Shown one piece after another: positions 17,909 through 25,549 of a stretch of 64,000 nt of DNA; position 1 is the first letter of the stretch; every line of letters starts with the position of its first letter. The translations under genes and the position numbers were made by a program. This stretch comes from Bradyrhizobium nitroreducens (GTDB taxonomy: Bacteria > Pseudomonadota > Alphaproteobacteria > Rhizobiales > Xanthobacteraceae). The notes under the pieces were generated by a model that saw only the letters and a program-made list of their open reading frames with translations, had not been told where the DNA came from and ran no database searches. The DNA is taken from assembly GCF_002776695.1 (NCBI RefSeq), contig NZ_LFJC01000003.1, positions 2,148,487 to 2,212,486 of the forward strand. The letters run 5' to 3'.

Positions 17909-18240
17909 TCAGACGAGGATACGAGGCGCCGCGGCGGCTCTGTCGCCGGAATTCGGTGTCCCGGTCGGTTCCCACGGGCCACCGGCCGGTGCTCGACGCC
18001 CTTCGGCACGACAAAAACGTCGCCGGGGTTGAGGGTGACCGTGCGGTCCCGCAGCTCGATGTCGAGCGTCCCGCTGAGCACGAGAAAGAAGTCGTCCGTG
18101 TCCTCGTGCTTGTGCCAATGAAACGGCCCCTCGAGCTTGGCCACCATGATGTCGTTGTCGTTATAGGTCGCCACCGTGCGCGGGGAGAAGCGATCGGTGA
18201 ACGTTGCGAGCTTCTCGGCGAGATTTGCGGATGCTTTCAT
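17909..18240 (-). pseudogene. Cupin domain protein, frameshifted near the C-terminus
   Basis: From ATG 18240 the frame reads as a normal small cupin (FHWHKHEDTDDFFLVLSGTL with His/Glu metal ligands, then NPGDVFVVPKGVEHRPVARG). At about 17975 the frame then breaks. The expected family ending continues in another frame as EPTGTPNSGD up to a stop at 17909, while the original frame runs into unrelated Arg/Ser-rich sequence to 17770. Compared with the family, about seven residues between RPVARG and EPTGTP are missing. A short deletion that is not a multiple of three explains both. It marks the left edge of the low-GC island. Confidence 0.7.
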
Positions 18241-18312
18241 CGCGTTTCCCTCGGGTGAAGACTTCCAGCTCATATGGTGACGGACTCGGCAGCGACCTTA
18301 TCTCATGCTGTG

Positions 18313-18909
18313 CTACAGCAGTTCGCCTCGTGCGGCGCGACCTAAATAGCCGGCATGATGCCGAAGGCCATAATCCATCTTCGTTATCCCCTTGACCTCC
18401 ATAACAGCCATTGCAATCGCATCACTGATCGCCAGCATGACTGCTATGGTCGACGTCGGGGTGAGCCCGATCGGACAAGCACTTTCCTGTATCGGCCCCA
18501 TATTGAGAATAATCGAGCATAACTTCCGCAACGAGGAGTCAGGATGAGAGGTGATTCCGATCGTGTTGTTCACTCCTATGCTTGTGGCCAATTCGAGAAG
18601 TTCAAGAACCTCTCTTGATTTTCCGCTTGTCGAGAACGCGACCAGTACGTCTCTCGGCTCAACTATGCCCAAATCGCCATGCGCGGCGTCCGCCGCGTGA
18701 AGGAAGACAGCAGGGGTTCCCGTCGAGCAAAGAGTCGCAGCGAACTTGTTGGCGATATGTCCGGCTTTTCCAATTCCCGTCGTAACGATCTTTCCCCTGG
18801 CAACTACAATCGCATTTGCCGCCTTTTCGAATCCATCATCGATAATGACCGATTGAATTGCCTTCGCCTCGGCATTGATGACTGCAGTCATTCTATCCCT
18901 AACGTTCAC
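18313..18909 (-). CDS. SIS-domain sugar-phosphate isomerase, KdsD/KpsF-like without CBS domains
   Basis: A 198-residue single SIS domain. TTGIGKAGHIANKFAATLCS, FLHAADAAHGDLGIV and VAFSTSGKSREVLELL match arabinose-5-phosphate isomerases (ribulose-5-phosphate to arabinose-5-phosphate, the entry to Kdo). The two C-terminal CBS domains of KdsD are absent. The start is probably GTG 18909, because AGGAGG lies 6 bases before it; ATG 18891 is the alternative. It is divergent from the aminotransferase operon and shares its low-GC composition. Confidence 0.75.
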   Translation of the reverse strand: MNVRDRMTAVINAEAKAIQSVIIDDGFEKAANAIVVARGKIVTTGIGKAGHIANKFAATLCSTGTPAVFLHAADAAHGDLGIVEPRDVLVAFSTSGKSREVLELLELATSIGVNNTIGITSHPDSSLRKLCSIILNMGPIQESACPIGLTPTSTIAVMLAISDAIAMAVMEVKGITKMDYGLRHHAGYLGRAARGELL

Positions 18910-19359
18910 GGACTTCCTCCTCACCTTGTTCTTCTTGTTGGCTTGCCAGGCCGGCCGACTTACACAGATCCGCCTGATCACTTCCTCGCGTATGAATGCT
19001 TCCAGCTCTCGCGCAACGCATGAGCCGCGGTTCCCGGCACTGCGAAGCCGATTCAGTCGTCTTGCGTTCCTCCATCCTCCTTTTAACGGCAACGACGCCC
19101 GCCATGGACGGCGCGTGTCCGGGCCGCGATTCGAACACAACCTGCGATCAACTACAACTACTGCGGCATTTTGCCTGCTGTCACAATTACGGCGCGATTT
19201 GATCTGTAGGTATATCGAGGACCAACGACAGACGGTTGGCCGAATGCAGCGGGACGAACTGCACTCGGCCAAAGCCCTGCTGTTCCTCCACCAAGCGGCC
19301 TCTCCGTAAGATAACCCGTCTCCGTAAGATAACCCGCGTCTCCTGCAGGAGTGATCCAG
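18910..19359. other. Divergent intergenic region of the island
   Basis: These 450 bases hold no supportable gene. The minus frame upstream of the SIS gene stays open but reads as low-complexity Arg-rich sequence. The region should contain the divergent promoters. It includes an exact 18-base tandem repeat next to the aminotransferase start and, at 19128-19137, a complement of a T-loop-like GTTCGAATC without a complete tRNA around it. Confidence 0.55.
19301..19336. repeat. Exact 18-base tandem duplication
   Basis: TCTCCGTAAGATAACCCG occurs twice back to back (19301-19318 and 19319-19336), 24 bases before the ATG of the aminotransferase gene. It could be a replication slip or a repeated operator in the 5' region. 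Confidence 0.9.
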
Positions 19360-20415
19360 ATGCGCCGCTTGGTTCATCGCACGCATTGGAGCGACCAAAA
19401 GATCAGCAGCACTCATGCGTTTCGCTTGGATCGGAACGAGAATTGCGATGCCGGATACCACGCCAAGTTGGAGGCATTGTTTCTCCCTACCTTGGCATCG
19501 GACGTGCTGTGGCAATATCCCGATCTACATGGCGCATATCAGAAGCTCGCTGAGATAGCGCACTTGCCGGCGGAGCGGTTTCTGCTCTCTGCCGGCTCGG
19601 AGCAGGCAATCCGCGCCGTGCTGTACGCACATTCGCCCATGAAGCTTTCTCACCGCGTTGCGCCTCGGCTTTTCTATGCGGAGCCTACCTATGCGATGGT
19701 CGCGGTCTACGGTCAGCTTTTTGGCTACGATTTGGCGCCGATCCCCTATCGTTACGATCCTTCAGTTCCGGGCTTCTTGCTCGACTGGTCCGCATTTCTC
19801 ACCGCAGGCCCCGACGACATCGTCTATCTTGCCGGCCCGGACAACTTGACGGGAACATGTCTGGAGTCCGCAGCTCTCGAATGCATTTCTGCTTCAGGTC
19901 CAACCGTCATAGTCGACCACGCATACGTCGACTTTGCGGATGCCGACGTCGTGACCCAGCAAGCGCTCGTAGATCGTTACGCCAACGTGTTTATTACGCT
20001 GAGTTTCAGCAAGATGGGCGCGGCTGCGGGCCTGCGACTTGGTGCCGTATACAGTCAAGCTTCGAATATCGAACGCCTCTACGAAGACAAGCCCATGTAC
20101 GAGGTGAGCGGCTTGGCATGCACCTACCTCAAGTTCGTCGCAGACAACATCGACCTCGTAAAGGCGACGATCGCGTCTCTCCGTGAGGGGAAGGCGCAGC
20201 TTGAGAGCGAGCTGGTTGCGAGAGGCGCTACGTCAATTCCTTCCTGGGGAAACTATTCACTCTTCGCGAGCGGATCCCGAGTGATCTCGCATCTGCAAGA
20301 GATCGCTGCCGTTCGCTCGTTCGCTCTCGATGACGCTGACTTCGTACGCGTCACGGCGACTGATCCTCATTCGGTTCGCGCAATCGTGGGAGTTATCGAT
20401 GGCAAGCTTCGTTGA
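19360..20415 (+). CDS. HisC-like PLP-dependent aminotransferase (class I/II)
   Basis: The 351-residue protein resembles histidinol-phosphate aminotransferase and threonine-phosphate decarboxylase. The PLP lysine is Lys218 in SFSKMGAAAGLRLG, with Arg226 as the phosphate/carboxylate Arg. Asn162 is in PDNLTG and Asp186/Tyr189 in VDHAYVDF. The substrate is unknown; a sugar or small keto acid is inferred from context. ATG 19360 has AGGAG 8 bases upstream; GTG 19351 is in frame but overlaps that site. Codon use is less GC-rich than in the flanks (row 20041-20100 is 30/60 G+C by hand count). The end overlaps the radical SAM gene by 17 bases. Confidence 0.78.
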   Translation: MRRLVHRTHWSDQKISSTHAFRLDRNENCDAGYHAKLEALFLPTLASDVLWQYPDLHGAYQKLAEIAHLPAERFLLSAGSEQAIRAVLYAHSPMKLSHRVAPRLFYAEPTYAMVAVYGQLFGYDLAPIPYRYDPSVPGFLLDWSAFLTAGPDDIVYLAGPDNLTGTCLESAALECISASGPTVIVDHAYVDFADADVVTQQALVDRYANVFITLSFSKMGAAAGLRLGAVYSQASNIERLYEDKPMYEVSGLACTYLKFVADNIDLVKATIASLREGKAQLESELVARGATSIPSWGNYSLFASGSRVISHLQEIAAVRSFALDDADFVRVTATDPHSVRAIVGVIDGKLR

Positions 20416-21268
20416 TCCCATCTTTCACCATCGCAAATCGCTCGAATCTGACGCGGATGCGTCGAATATCCTTTCAACGCTCACGGTCATCGAGCTGAAC
20501 CCAACCGAACTATGCAACAGGACATGTGTATTTTGTCCGCGCGCTGATCCGCAAGTATATAAGAATCGCAAGCGCTTCATGTCCTTGGCGACGGCAGAGC
20601 GTATCGCAGAAGGCCTCGCCGAGATCAACTTTGGCTACAGGGGTCAGATCTCCGTTTCCGGTTTCGGCGAGCCTTTGCTCAACGACGACATCGTGGAGAT
20701 CATCGCCAAGCTCCGGCGACATCTTCCCGGCGTTTACATTGAACTGATCTGCAACGGCGACTTCCTCTCGGTCGAGCTGATTCGATCGCTGCTGAATCGC
20801 GGCGTAAATACAATCCTCGTCAACCTCTACGACGGCGCGCATCAAATAGCGGACTTTGAAGAGCGGTTCAGGGGCATCCCACCGGCACGATACATCCTAC
20901 GCCATCACTACCTCGGCGCGGAAGACAGTTACGGGCTGACCCTCAACAACCGTACCGGCTTGGTTGGTATCCGCGGCCCTTTGGCAAAACCTGCCGAGCG
21001 CGCATGTTATGTGCCCTTCTACAAGATGATGATTGATTGGAATGGCAACCATCTTCTGTGCTTCAACGATTGGGGGCGCCGCGCAAGCGTAGCCGGAAAT
21101 GTGAACGAGCAGTCCATTCGCGAACTTTGGCTGTCACCTTCCATGGAAGCGTACCGCAGAGAATTGCTCGAAGAGCGGCGGAGCCTCACGCCATGCAACA
21201 CTTGCGACGTCATCGGGACCTTGCATGGCAAAGCTTCGTATGACGCCTTCAAGGAGTACTATGAATGA
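20399..21268 (+). CDS. Radical SAM/SPASM domain protein
   Basis: A 289-residue enzyme with the SAM-cluster motif C-X3-C-X2-C at Cys39, Cys43 and Cys46 (CNRTCVFC), preceded by IELNPTE. FGEPLLNDD serves as the GGE-like motif. The C-terminal third carries a short SPASM-like set (ACYVPFYKM, LCFNDWGRR, CNTCD) for an auxiliary iron-sulfur cluster. The family does peptide, aminoglycoside and sugar modifications; the substrate here is unknown. ATG 20399 lies inside the end of the aminotransferase gene, and the stop overlaps the next ATG by 4 bases, so the three genes are translationally coupled. Confidence 0.82.
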   Translation: MASFVDPIFHHRKSLESDADASNILSTLTVIELNPTELCNRTCVFCPRADPQVYKNRKRFMSLATAERIAEGLAEINFGYRGQISVSGFGEPLLNDDIVEIIAKLRRHLPGVYIELICNGDFLSVELIRSLLNRGVNTILVNLYDGAHQIADFEERFRGIPPARYILRHHYLGAEDSYGLTLNNRTGLVGIRGPLAKPAERACYVPFYKMMIDWNGNHLLCFNDWGRRASVAGNVNEQSIRELWLSPSMEAYRRELLEERRSLTPCNTCDVIGTLHGKASYDAFKEYYE

Positions 21269-21951
21269 GGATCGCAATTGTCGGAAATGGCGGCGGTCCG
21301 CTCAAGATGAAGCTGGGGCCATTGATTGACAGGTGCGATCGAGTCGTTCGTATCAACGAGTTCCGAACCAGCGGCTACGAGGAATCGGTCGGCTCGCGCC
21401 TCGATATCCACATGGTCAATAGTTGGACCAGGATTTCCGGCCGGGACAACGAATGGCGAACTGGCCAGTGTTTGTGGTTCGCCTTTCCGGATCCCAAGTC
21501 ATGGACAAGGATGGCAACGGAGTACGCGGGCTTCGAGCTGGAATACCTTACGAGGTGGCATCTCGATCTTCTTCCGGAGGAGGCGTCTCCTGAAATCCAC
21601 GCCCGCGCACTGGAATCCTTCGTTTCGCGTCCCATGCAGTATTTCAGCCAGTCATTGATGATCGATCTGGTGCGCGCGATGGAGTTTGAACGCGCGGGGA
21701 TCATGATCGGCAAAGACGGCAAGGTCGTACAGCCAACGACGGGTTTGAAAGCCCTTTCGCTCGCGCGCCATCTTTACCCAAGTGCGGAGCTGCTTGCTTT
21801 GGGTTTTGATGGCTTTCAGTCCAGTACCTACTATTGGGATCCGCAGCGAGCCGACCAGTACGACAATCACGCCTACACTCGGGAAGTCGAGTATTTCAGT
21901 CAACTCGTGCAGCGGGGCGCGATAACCAGACTTGATGTTCACGCGCCCTAA
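21265..21951 (+). CDS. GT29-like (sialyltransferase family) glycosyltransferase
   Basis: A 228-residue protein without signal peptide or membrane helix. It shows three sialyl-motif-like blocks of family GT29. An L-motif-like VGNGGGPLK, LIDRCDRVVRIN and GYEESVG spans residues 6-43, an S-motif-like PTTGLKALSLARHL spans 157-170, and a VS-like H-X4-E is His202-Glu207 (HAYTRE). GT29 enzymes use CMP-sialic acid, and some plant relatives are linked to Kdo-type sugars. Family membership rests on motif reading only; GT42 or DUF115-like folds are alternatives. No CMP-sugar synthetase is seen nearby. Confidence 0.6.
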   Translation: MRIAIVGNGGGPLKMKLGPLIDRCDRVVRINEFRTSGYEESVGSRLDIHMVNSWTRISGRDNEWRTGQCLWFAFPDPKSWTRMATEYAGFELEYLTRWHLDLLPEEASPEIHARALESFVSRPMQYFSQSLMIDLVRAMEFERAGIMIGKDGKVVQPTTGLKALSLARHLYPSAELLALGFDGFQSSTYYWDPQRADQYDNHAYTREVEYFSQLVQRGAITRLDVHAP

Positions 21952-21991
21952 CGACTGCTGCAACATTAGTGTCAATCAAAGAGGGCTTGCG

Positions 21992-23050
21992 ATGCCTGTT
22001 GTTCGATGTGACCCGTTACTGTCGGCCACCACGACTATCCTCCAGGCAGCGGGGTGCGGCGAAAACGAGGCTGCCGCCATCGCGCAGCATCTGATCGATG
22101 CGAATCTTTGCGGTCACGACTCGCACGGAGTGATACGCCTTGCGAACTACGTCGAATGGATAGCTTCGGGCACATATTTTCCAAATCGCACGGCCGTCTC
22201 ATTGCTGGAAACGAGTTCCATCCTGCTGCTCGACGCCAATTTTGGGCTCGGGCAAATGCCGGCAGAGACCGCTGTCCTCGCCGGTACGAAAAAAGCGGCG
22301 AAGAGTGGCCTGGCACTGGTTGGCATCCGCAATGCTGGTTATCTGGGACGCATCGGAGCATGGGCGGAGATTGCTGCCGCACACGGAATGGCATCGCTCC
22401 ATTTCGTCAACGGGCCGGCGGCTCGCGTCATGGTCCCGTTCGGGGGAAGTGACCGGCGCCTGGGGACGACTCCAATAGCCATTGGATTACCGATCGATGC
22501 AGGCAATGCGCTCGTATTCGATGCGAGCACTTCCGCGACCTCCGTCGGAAAAGTCCAGCTGGCCAAGAACATGGGCGCTTCCCTTCCCGAATCGTTGATC
22601 GTGGACGCCAGCGGCAGACCATCCACCAACCCAGAGGACTTTTTCGCGGGGGGCGCGCTCCTGCCGATGTCCGGACACAAGGGTTTCGGCCTCAACGTCC
22701 TGGTTGACCTTTTGACCGGGCTCGTCACCGGTGGTGGATCCAGTAGTGATACCACGCGACAGGGCGAGAACATGCTTTCGATCTACATAAGCCGAGATAT
22801 CGTCGGTAGCGAAATGGCTTGGCGGACGGAGATCGAGCGGTTCTCGCAGTTCGTCAAGGCTTCGCCTCGTGTCGGTCCAAATGCCGTTCGACTGCCCGGC
22901 GAGAACGCAAGCATGCAACGTATTCAACGCCGCAAGACCGGCATCTCGATCGACGATAAGACCTGGTCGACACTGACGTGGACGGCGGCTTCGTTGGGAT
23001 TGGATAAAGGGATACTGGAATCCGCAAGCGACGAAGTGAACGCCCCCTGA
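21992..23050 (+). CDS. Ldh family oxidoreductase (malate/L-lactate/sulfolactate dehydrogenase type)
   Basis: A 352-residue NAD(P)-dependent 2-hydroxyacid dehydrogenase of the Ldh_2 family. The catalytic-region HDSHGVIRL is at residues 42-50, VGIRNAGYLGRIGAWAE near 105, and SGHKGFGLNVLVDLLTG near 230. The family reduces 2-keto acids, including malate, ureidoglycolate and sulfolactate-type substrates. ATG 21992 has GAGGG upstream; a longer frame from 21932 overlaps the previous gene. It lies 40 bases after the GT29-like gene and ends directly against the convergent transporter gene. Confidence 0.82.
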   Translation: MPVVRCDPLLSATTTILQAAGCGENEAAAIAQHLIDANLCGHDSHGVIRLANYVEWIASGTYFPNRTAVSLLETSSILLLDANFGLGQMPAETAVLAGTKKAAKSGLALVGIRNAGYLGRIGAWAEIAAAHGMASLHFVNGPAARVMVPFGGSDRRLGTTPIAIGLPIDAGNALVFDASTSATSVGKVQLAKNMGASLPESLIVDASGRPSTNPEDFFAGGALLPMSGHKGFGLNVLVDLLTGLVTGGGSSSDTTRQGENMLSIYISRDIVGSEMAWRTEIERFSQFVKASPRVGPNAVRLPGENASMQRIQRRKTGISIDDKTWSTLTWTAASLGLDKGILESASDEVNAP

Positions 23051-23932
23051 TCAATCATGGGCTTTCACGGCGTCATGGTCTTTAACAGCATAAAAACTGG
23101 CAGCGCCGATCATGAGAATACCGAAAACGGCGATCCGGTCGGGTAGATCGTTGAAAACAACGTAGCCAAGGAGGACGGCCCAACCAAGCTGGCTATACAT
23201 CAGCGACGCAATCAGCGACGCCGGAGCAGAACGAAGGGCTTTGGTCAGCATGAGATGAGCGCCACCGCCAAGGGCTCCGAGGCCAGCCAATGCAATGGCA
23301 CCTGTTGCCGTCGGAGCATGAAAGAAGAACGGGACCGAAAGAGTGCTGATCGAGCTTGCAACAAGGGTAGGCAAGAAAAGGACCACGACGATGCTGTCCC
23401 GTGCAGAAACCGTTCGGGTGAGTATCTGGTAGACTGCATAACAAAGCGCTGACGCCGCTGGGAGTAGAGCAGCCAACGAGAAAGATCCGGTGCCTGGTCG
23501 AATTATGGCGATCATCCCCAGAACAGCGACGAAACAACAAAGCCATATCTTGGAAGAAACCGGTTCGCCAAGCATGGTACGCGAGAGGATGACGACGATG
23601 AGAGGCGACATGAAGGCGATGGCCGACGCATCGGCCAGCGGCATGAAGTTCAACGAAGCGAAGAACAGTGCGGTTGTAGCCCACAAGAGAAGACCGCGAA
23701 TTAGATGAACTTTTCTGTTCTCGCTCTGGACCAGATCCCAACGGAGTCTCGGTGCAAATATCAAGACCATTGCGAGGCACTGAGAGACGTATCGCGCCCA
23801 TACGACGAACGGAATTGGGTATAGCTGACCGAGATATTTGGCCAACGCGTCAGCAGCCGCGAACAGTGCGACAGCGCCAGATACATACAACACGGCGTGG
23901 AGATGCTTGGAGCGCGGATTGACGGCGGACAT
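23051..23932 (-). CDS. EamA/DMT family transporter
   Basis: A 293-residue membrane protein with about ten hydrophobic helices in two EamA repeats (for example LYVSGAVALFAAADALAKYL and IALAGLGALGGGAHLMLTKAL). Drug/metabolite transporters of this kind usually export small metabolites or nucleotide-sugar-like compounds. ATG 23932 starts the family-like part; an in-frame ATG 20 codons upstream (23992) is possible. It converges on the Ldh gene with adjacent stop codons and shares the low-GC character of the island. No gene is visible at 23933-24159. Confidence 0.85.
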   Translation of the reverse strand: MSAVNPRSKHLHAVLYVSGAVALFAAADALAKYLGQLYPIPFVVWARYVSQCLAMVLIFAPRLRWDLVQSENRKVHLIRGLLLWATTALFFASLNFMPLADASAIAFMSPLIVVILSRTMLGEPVSSKIWLCCFVAVLGMIAIIRPGTGSFSLAALLPAASALCYAVYQILTRTVSARDSIVVVLFLPTLVASSISTLSVPFFFHAPTATGAIALAGLGALGGGAHLMLTKALRSAPASLIASLMYSQLGWAVLLGYVVFNDLPDRIAVFGILMIGAASFYAVKDHDAVKAHD

Positions 23933-24159
23933 TGACGTTCCCGGTTTCGACGTCTTCCGTGGGAGATTGCGAAGGAGAAACCGACGCTCCAAGCCGCCTC
24001 GGCCACATCCGATCGCTCTGCCGGTTAACTAGGGGCGAACTCTTTCGGAGGCGAGCATAGCCTAAGTGAGCAGTAGGATGAATGCGAAATGATGGCGGCA
24101 AGTTTATCGTGACGCGTCGTCATCCGACGCGCATTGCCTGATGGTGCCGAAGACGCGCC

Positions 24160-24441
24160 CTAATCGATAAAAGCCGCAAGTTCCTCGGGCGTACCGGCGG
24201 GAAAGGCTTCCTTCAGAAAGTCGCGGAACGCCGAGACGCGAGCGCTCAGAAGTTTACGCGAGGGGTAAAGCGCCCAGAGCGCGATTGGCGGGCCCTCGAC
24301 ATCGCCCCAATGGACGAGCCTGCCGGCGTGGAGGTCGTGACTGACGAGCGACACGGGAAGGCGCGCGTCGCCGACCCCGGCGCGGACGGCATCGCAGATC
24401 ATGATGAGCGAGGACAGGCGAAGCGCCGGATTGTGCGGCAT
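24160..24441 (-). pseudogene. LysR-family regulator, C-terminal remnant
   Basis: About 90 codons match the end of a LysR effector-binding domain (MICDAVRAGVGDARLPVSLV, LHAGRLVHWGDV, and a PSRKLLSARVSAFRDFL-type tail). The DNA-binding N-terminus and most of the effector domain (about 200 residues) are missing; upstream sequence (24442-24565) is not LysR-like. It forms the right border of the low-GC island and is probably the leftover of an insertion or deletion. Confidence 0.72.
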
Positions 24442-24565
24442 CGAGCGTCACAAATTATTCCACCTGCTGACGTAACGACCGCTCGACCTTGCACGTAGAT
24501 GACCCTGCGGATGCTTTCAGCACCCGCGGAAGATTCAAGCAAGGCGCAAGGGAGGGCACGGTATC

Positions 24566-25030
24566 GTGAGGGAAGCATTGAGCATCCGGAGAGCTCAGGC
24601 GAGCGATTATGCCGCCGTCCGTAGCCTCGCGGAGACATTGGCGGCCCATATCGAAGAGCCGCCGCCACCCCTGACGCTCGACCGCTATGTCGCCTTCTAT
24701 GTCCGCGAGCACGCGCCGATGCACCTCTTTGTCGCGCTGCTCGAAGATCGCGTCGTGGGCATGATCGCCTGGATCCTGACCCACGAGCTCTACAGCGCTC
24801 AGGCAGGCCTCTACATCAGCGACATCGCAGTGCATGCCGACGCGCGCCGGAAAGGCGTCGGCAAGGCCTTGATGATGAAGGCGAAGGAGTGGGCCTCCGG
24901 CCAGGGTGTCACGAAGCTCGGCTGGGATGTCTGGAAGCACAACGCGTCGGCCATGCAATTCTACCAACGCCTGGGCGCGGCCCCCGACACCGAGGCCGTG
25001 CCGCATCTTCTGCTGCTGACGAACAGCTAG
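24566..25030 (+). CDS. GNAT family N-acetyltransferase
   Basis: A 154-residue acetyl-CoA-dependent acyltransferase. Motif A is YISDIAVHADARRKGVGKAL (residues about 82-101), with the R/K-x-x-G-V-G-K pyrophosphate loop. Motif B is WDVWKHNASAMQFYQRLGA. The start is GTG 24566. The acceptor substrate is unknown. Its base composition returns to the GC-rich norm, so it lies outside the island. Confidence 0.85.
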   Translation: MREALSIRRAQASDYAAVRSLAETLAAHIEEPPPPLTLDRYVAFYVREHAPMHLFVALLEDRVVGMIAWILTHELYSAQAGLYISDIAVHADARRKGVGKALMMKAKEWASGQGVTKLGWDVWKHNASAMQFYQRLGAAPDTEAVPHLLLLTNS

Positions 25031-25134
25031 CTGCGGCATGCTGGCGGCGGAGCCCGACGCGGCCGGCGGCGTGATCGGGATGTCATGACCGCTTGCTAGG
25101 TTCCTCCGGGTCGATCATTCGAGAGGAGCACTCC

Positions 25135-25338
25135 ATGGAATTGAAAGCCGGCGACGTCGTGATGTTGAAATCGGGCGGCCAGCCGCTGACGGTTGCGGAA
25201 GTCAAGCAGGACGAGGCGCTCTGCCTCTGGATGGGTATGGAAGGCGACCTGTTCCGCGAGACGCTGCCGCTTGCCGTGCTTGTGCAAGTGGAAGAGGAAG
25301 AGGATGAAGACGAGGACGACGACGACGATGAAGAGTAG
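25135..25338 (+). CDS. DUF2158 (YodC-like) small protein with acidic tail
   Basis: The 67-residue protein begins MELKAGDVVMLKSGGQPLTV, which is the DUF2158 signature, and has CLWMG further on. It then ends in about 16 Asp/Glu residues. ATG 25135 has GAGGAG nearby. Family function is unknown; the short beta-rich core resembles an SH3-like fold. The acidic tail is unusual and could mimic nucleic acid or bind metal. Confidence 0.75.
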   Translation: MELKAGDVVMLKSGGQPLTVAEVKQDEALCLWMGMEGDLFRETLPLAVLVQVEEEEDEDEDDDDDEE

Positions 25339-25376
25339 GCACGGCTAAAGCGCCTGCGCACGAGCCTTGCTCGAGC

Positions 25377-25538
25377 ATGATCGTCCGACTTATCGCACAT
25401 CATCAGGTGCCCCCGAAGGTCGAGTATGCTCTGACGGAGTGGAGCCAGGCTCCATGCCCTGCGATCGACGCGCTGCTCACCTGGGCAAGCAGTGCTCCGG
25501 TCGCCGCGGAGCCCGTGGGTGCAAACAAGGCGGAGTAG
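25377..25538 (+). CDS. Possible 53-residue protein
   Basis: An uninterrupted frame starts at ATG 25377 (MIVRLIAHHQVPPKVEYALT) and ends SAPVAAEPVGANKAE before TAG 25536. Third codon positions are mostly G or C but less so than in neighbours, and no clear ribosome binding site is present. It fills the gap between DUF2158 and the convergent TauE gene. I do not recognise it. Confidence 0.22.
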   Translation: MIVRLIAHHQVPPKVEYALTEWSQAPCPAIDALLTWASSAPVAAEPVGANKAE

Positions 25539-25549
25539 GCCGGAAGCAC

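Noticed and set aside
19090..19200. Possible tRNA gene on the minus strand around a GTTCGAATC-like motif
   Set aside because: No matching 5' acceptor stem, anticodon arm or D arm can be drawn; at most a fragment.
18910..19515. N-terminal extension of the SIS protein by about 200 codons
   Set aside because: The SIS domain starts after GTG 18909 with AGGAGG; the extension is Arg/Ser-rich and runs into the divergent aminotransferase gene.
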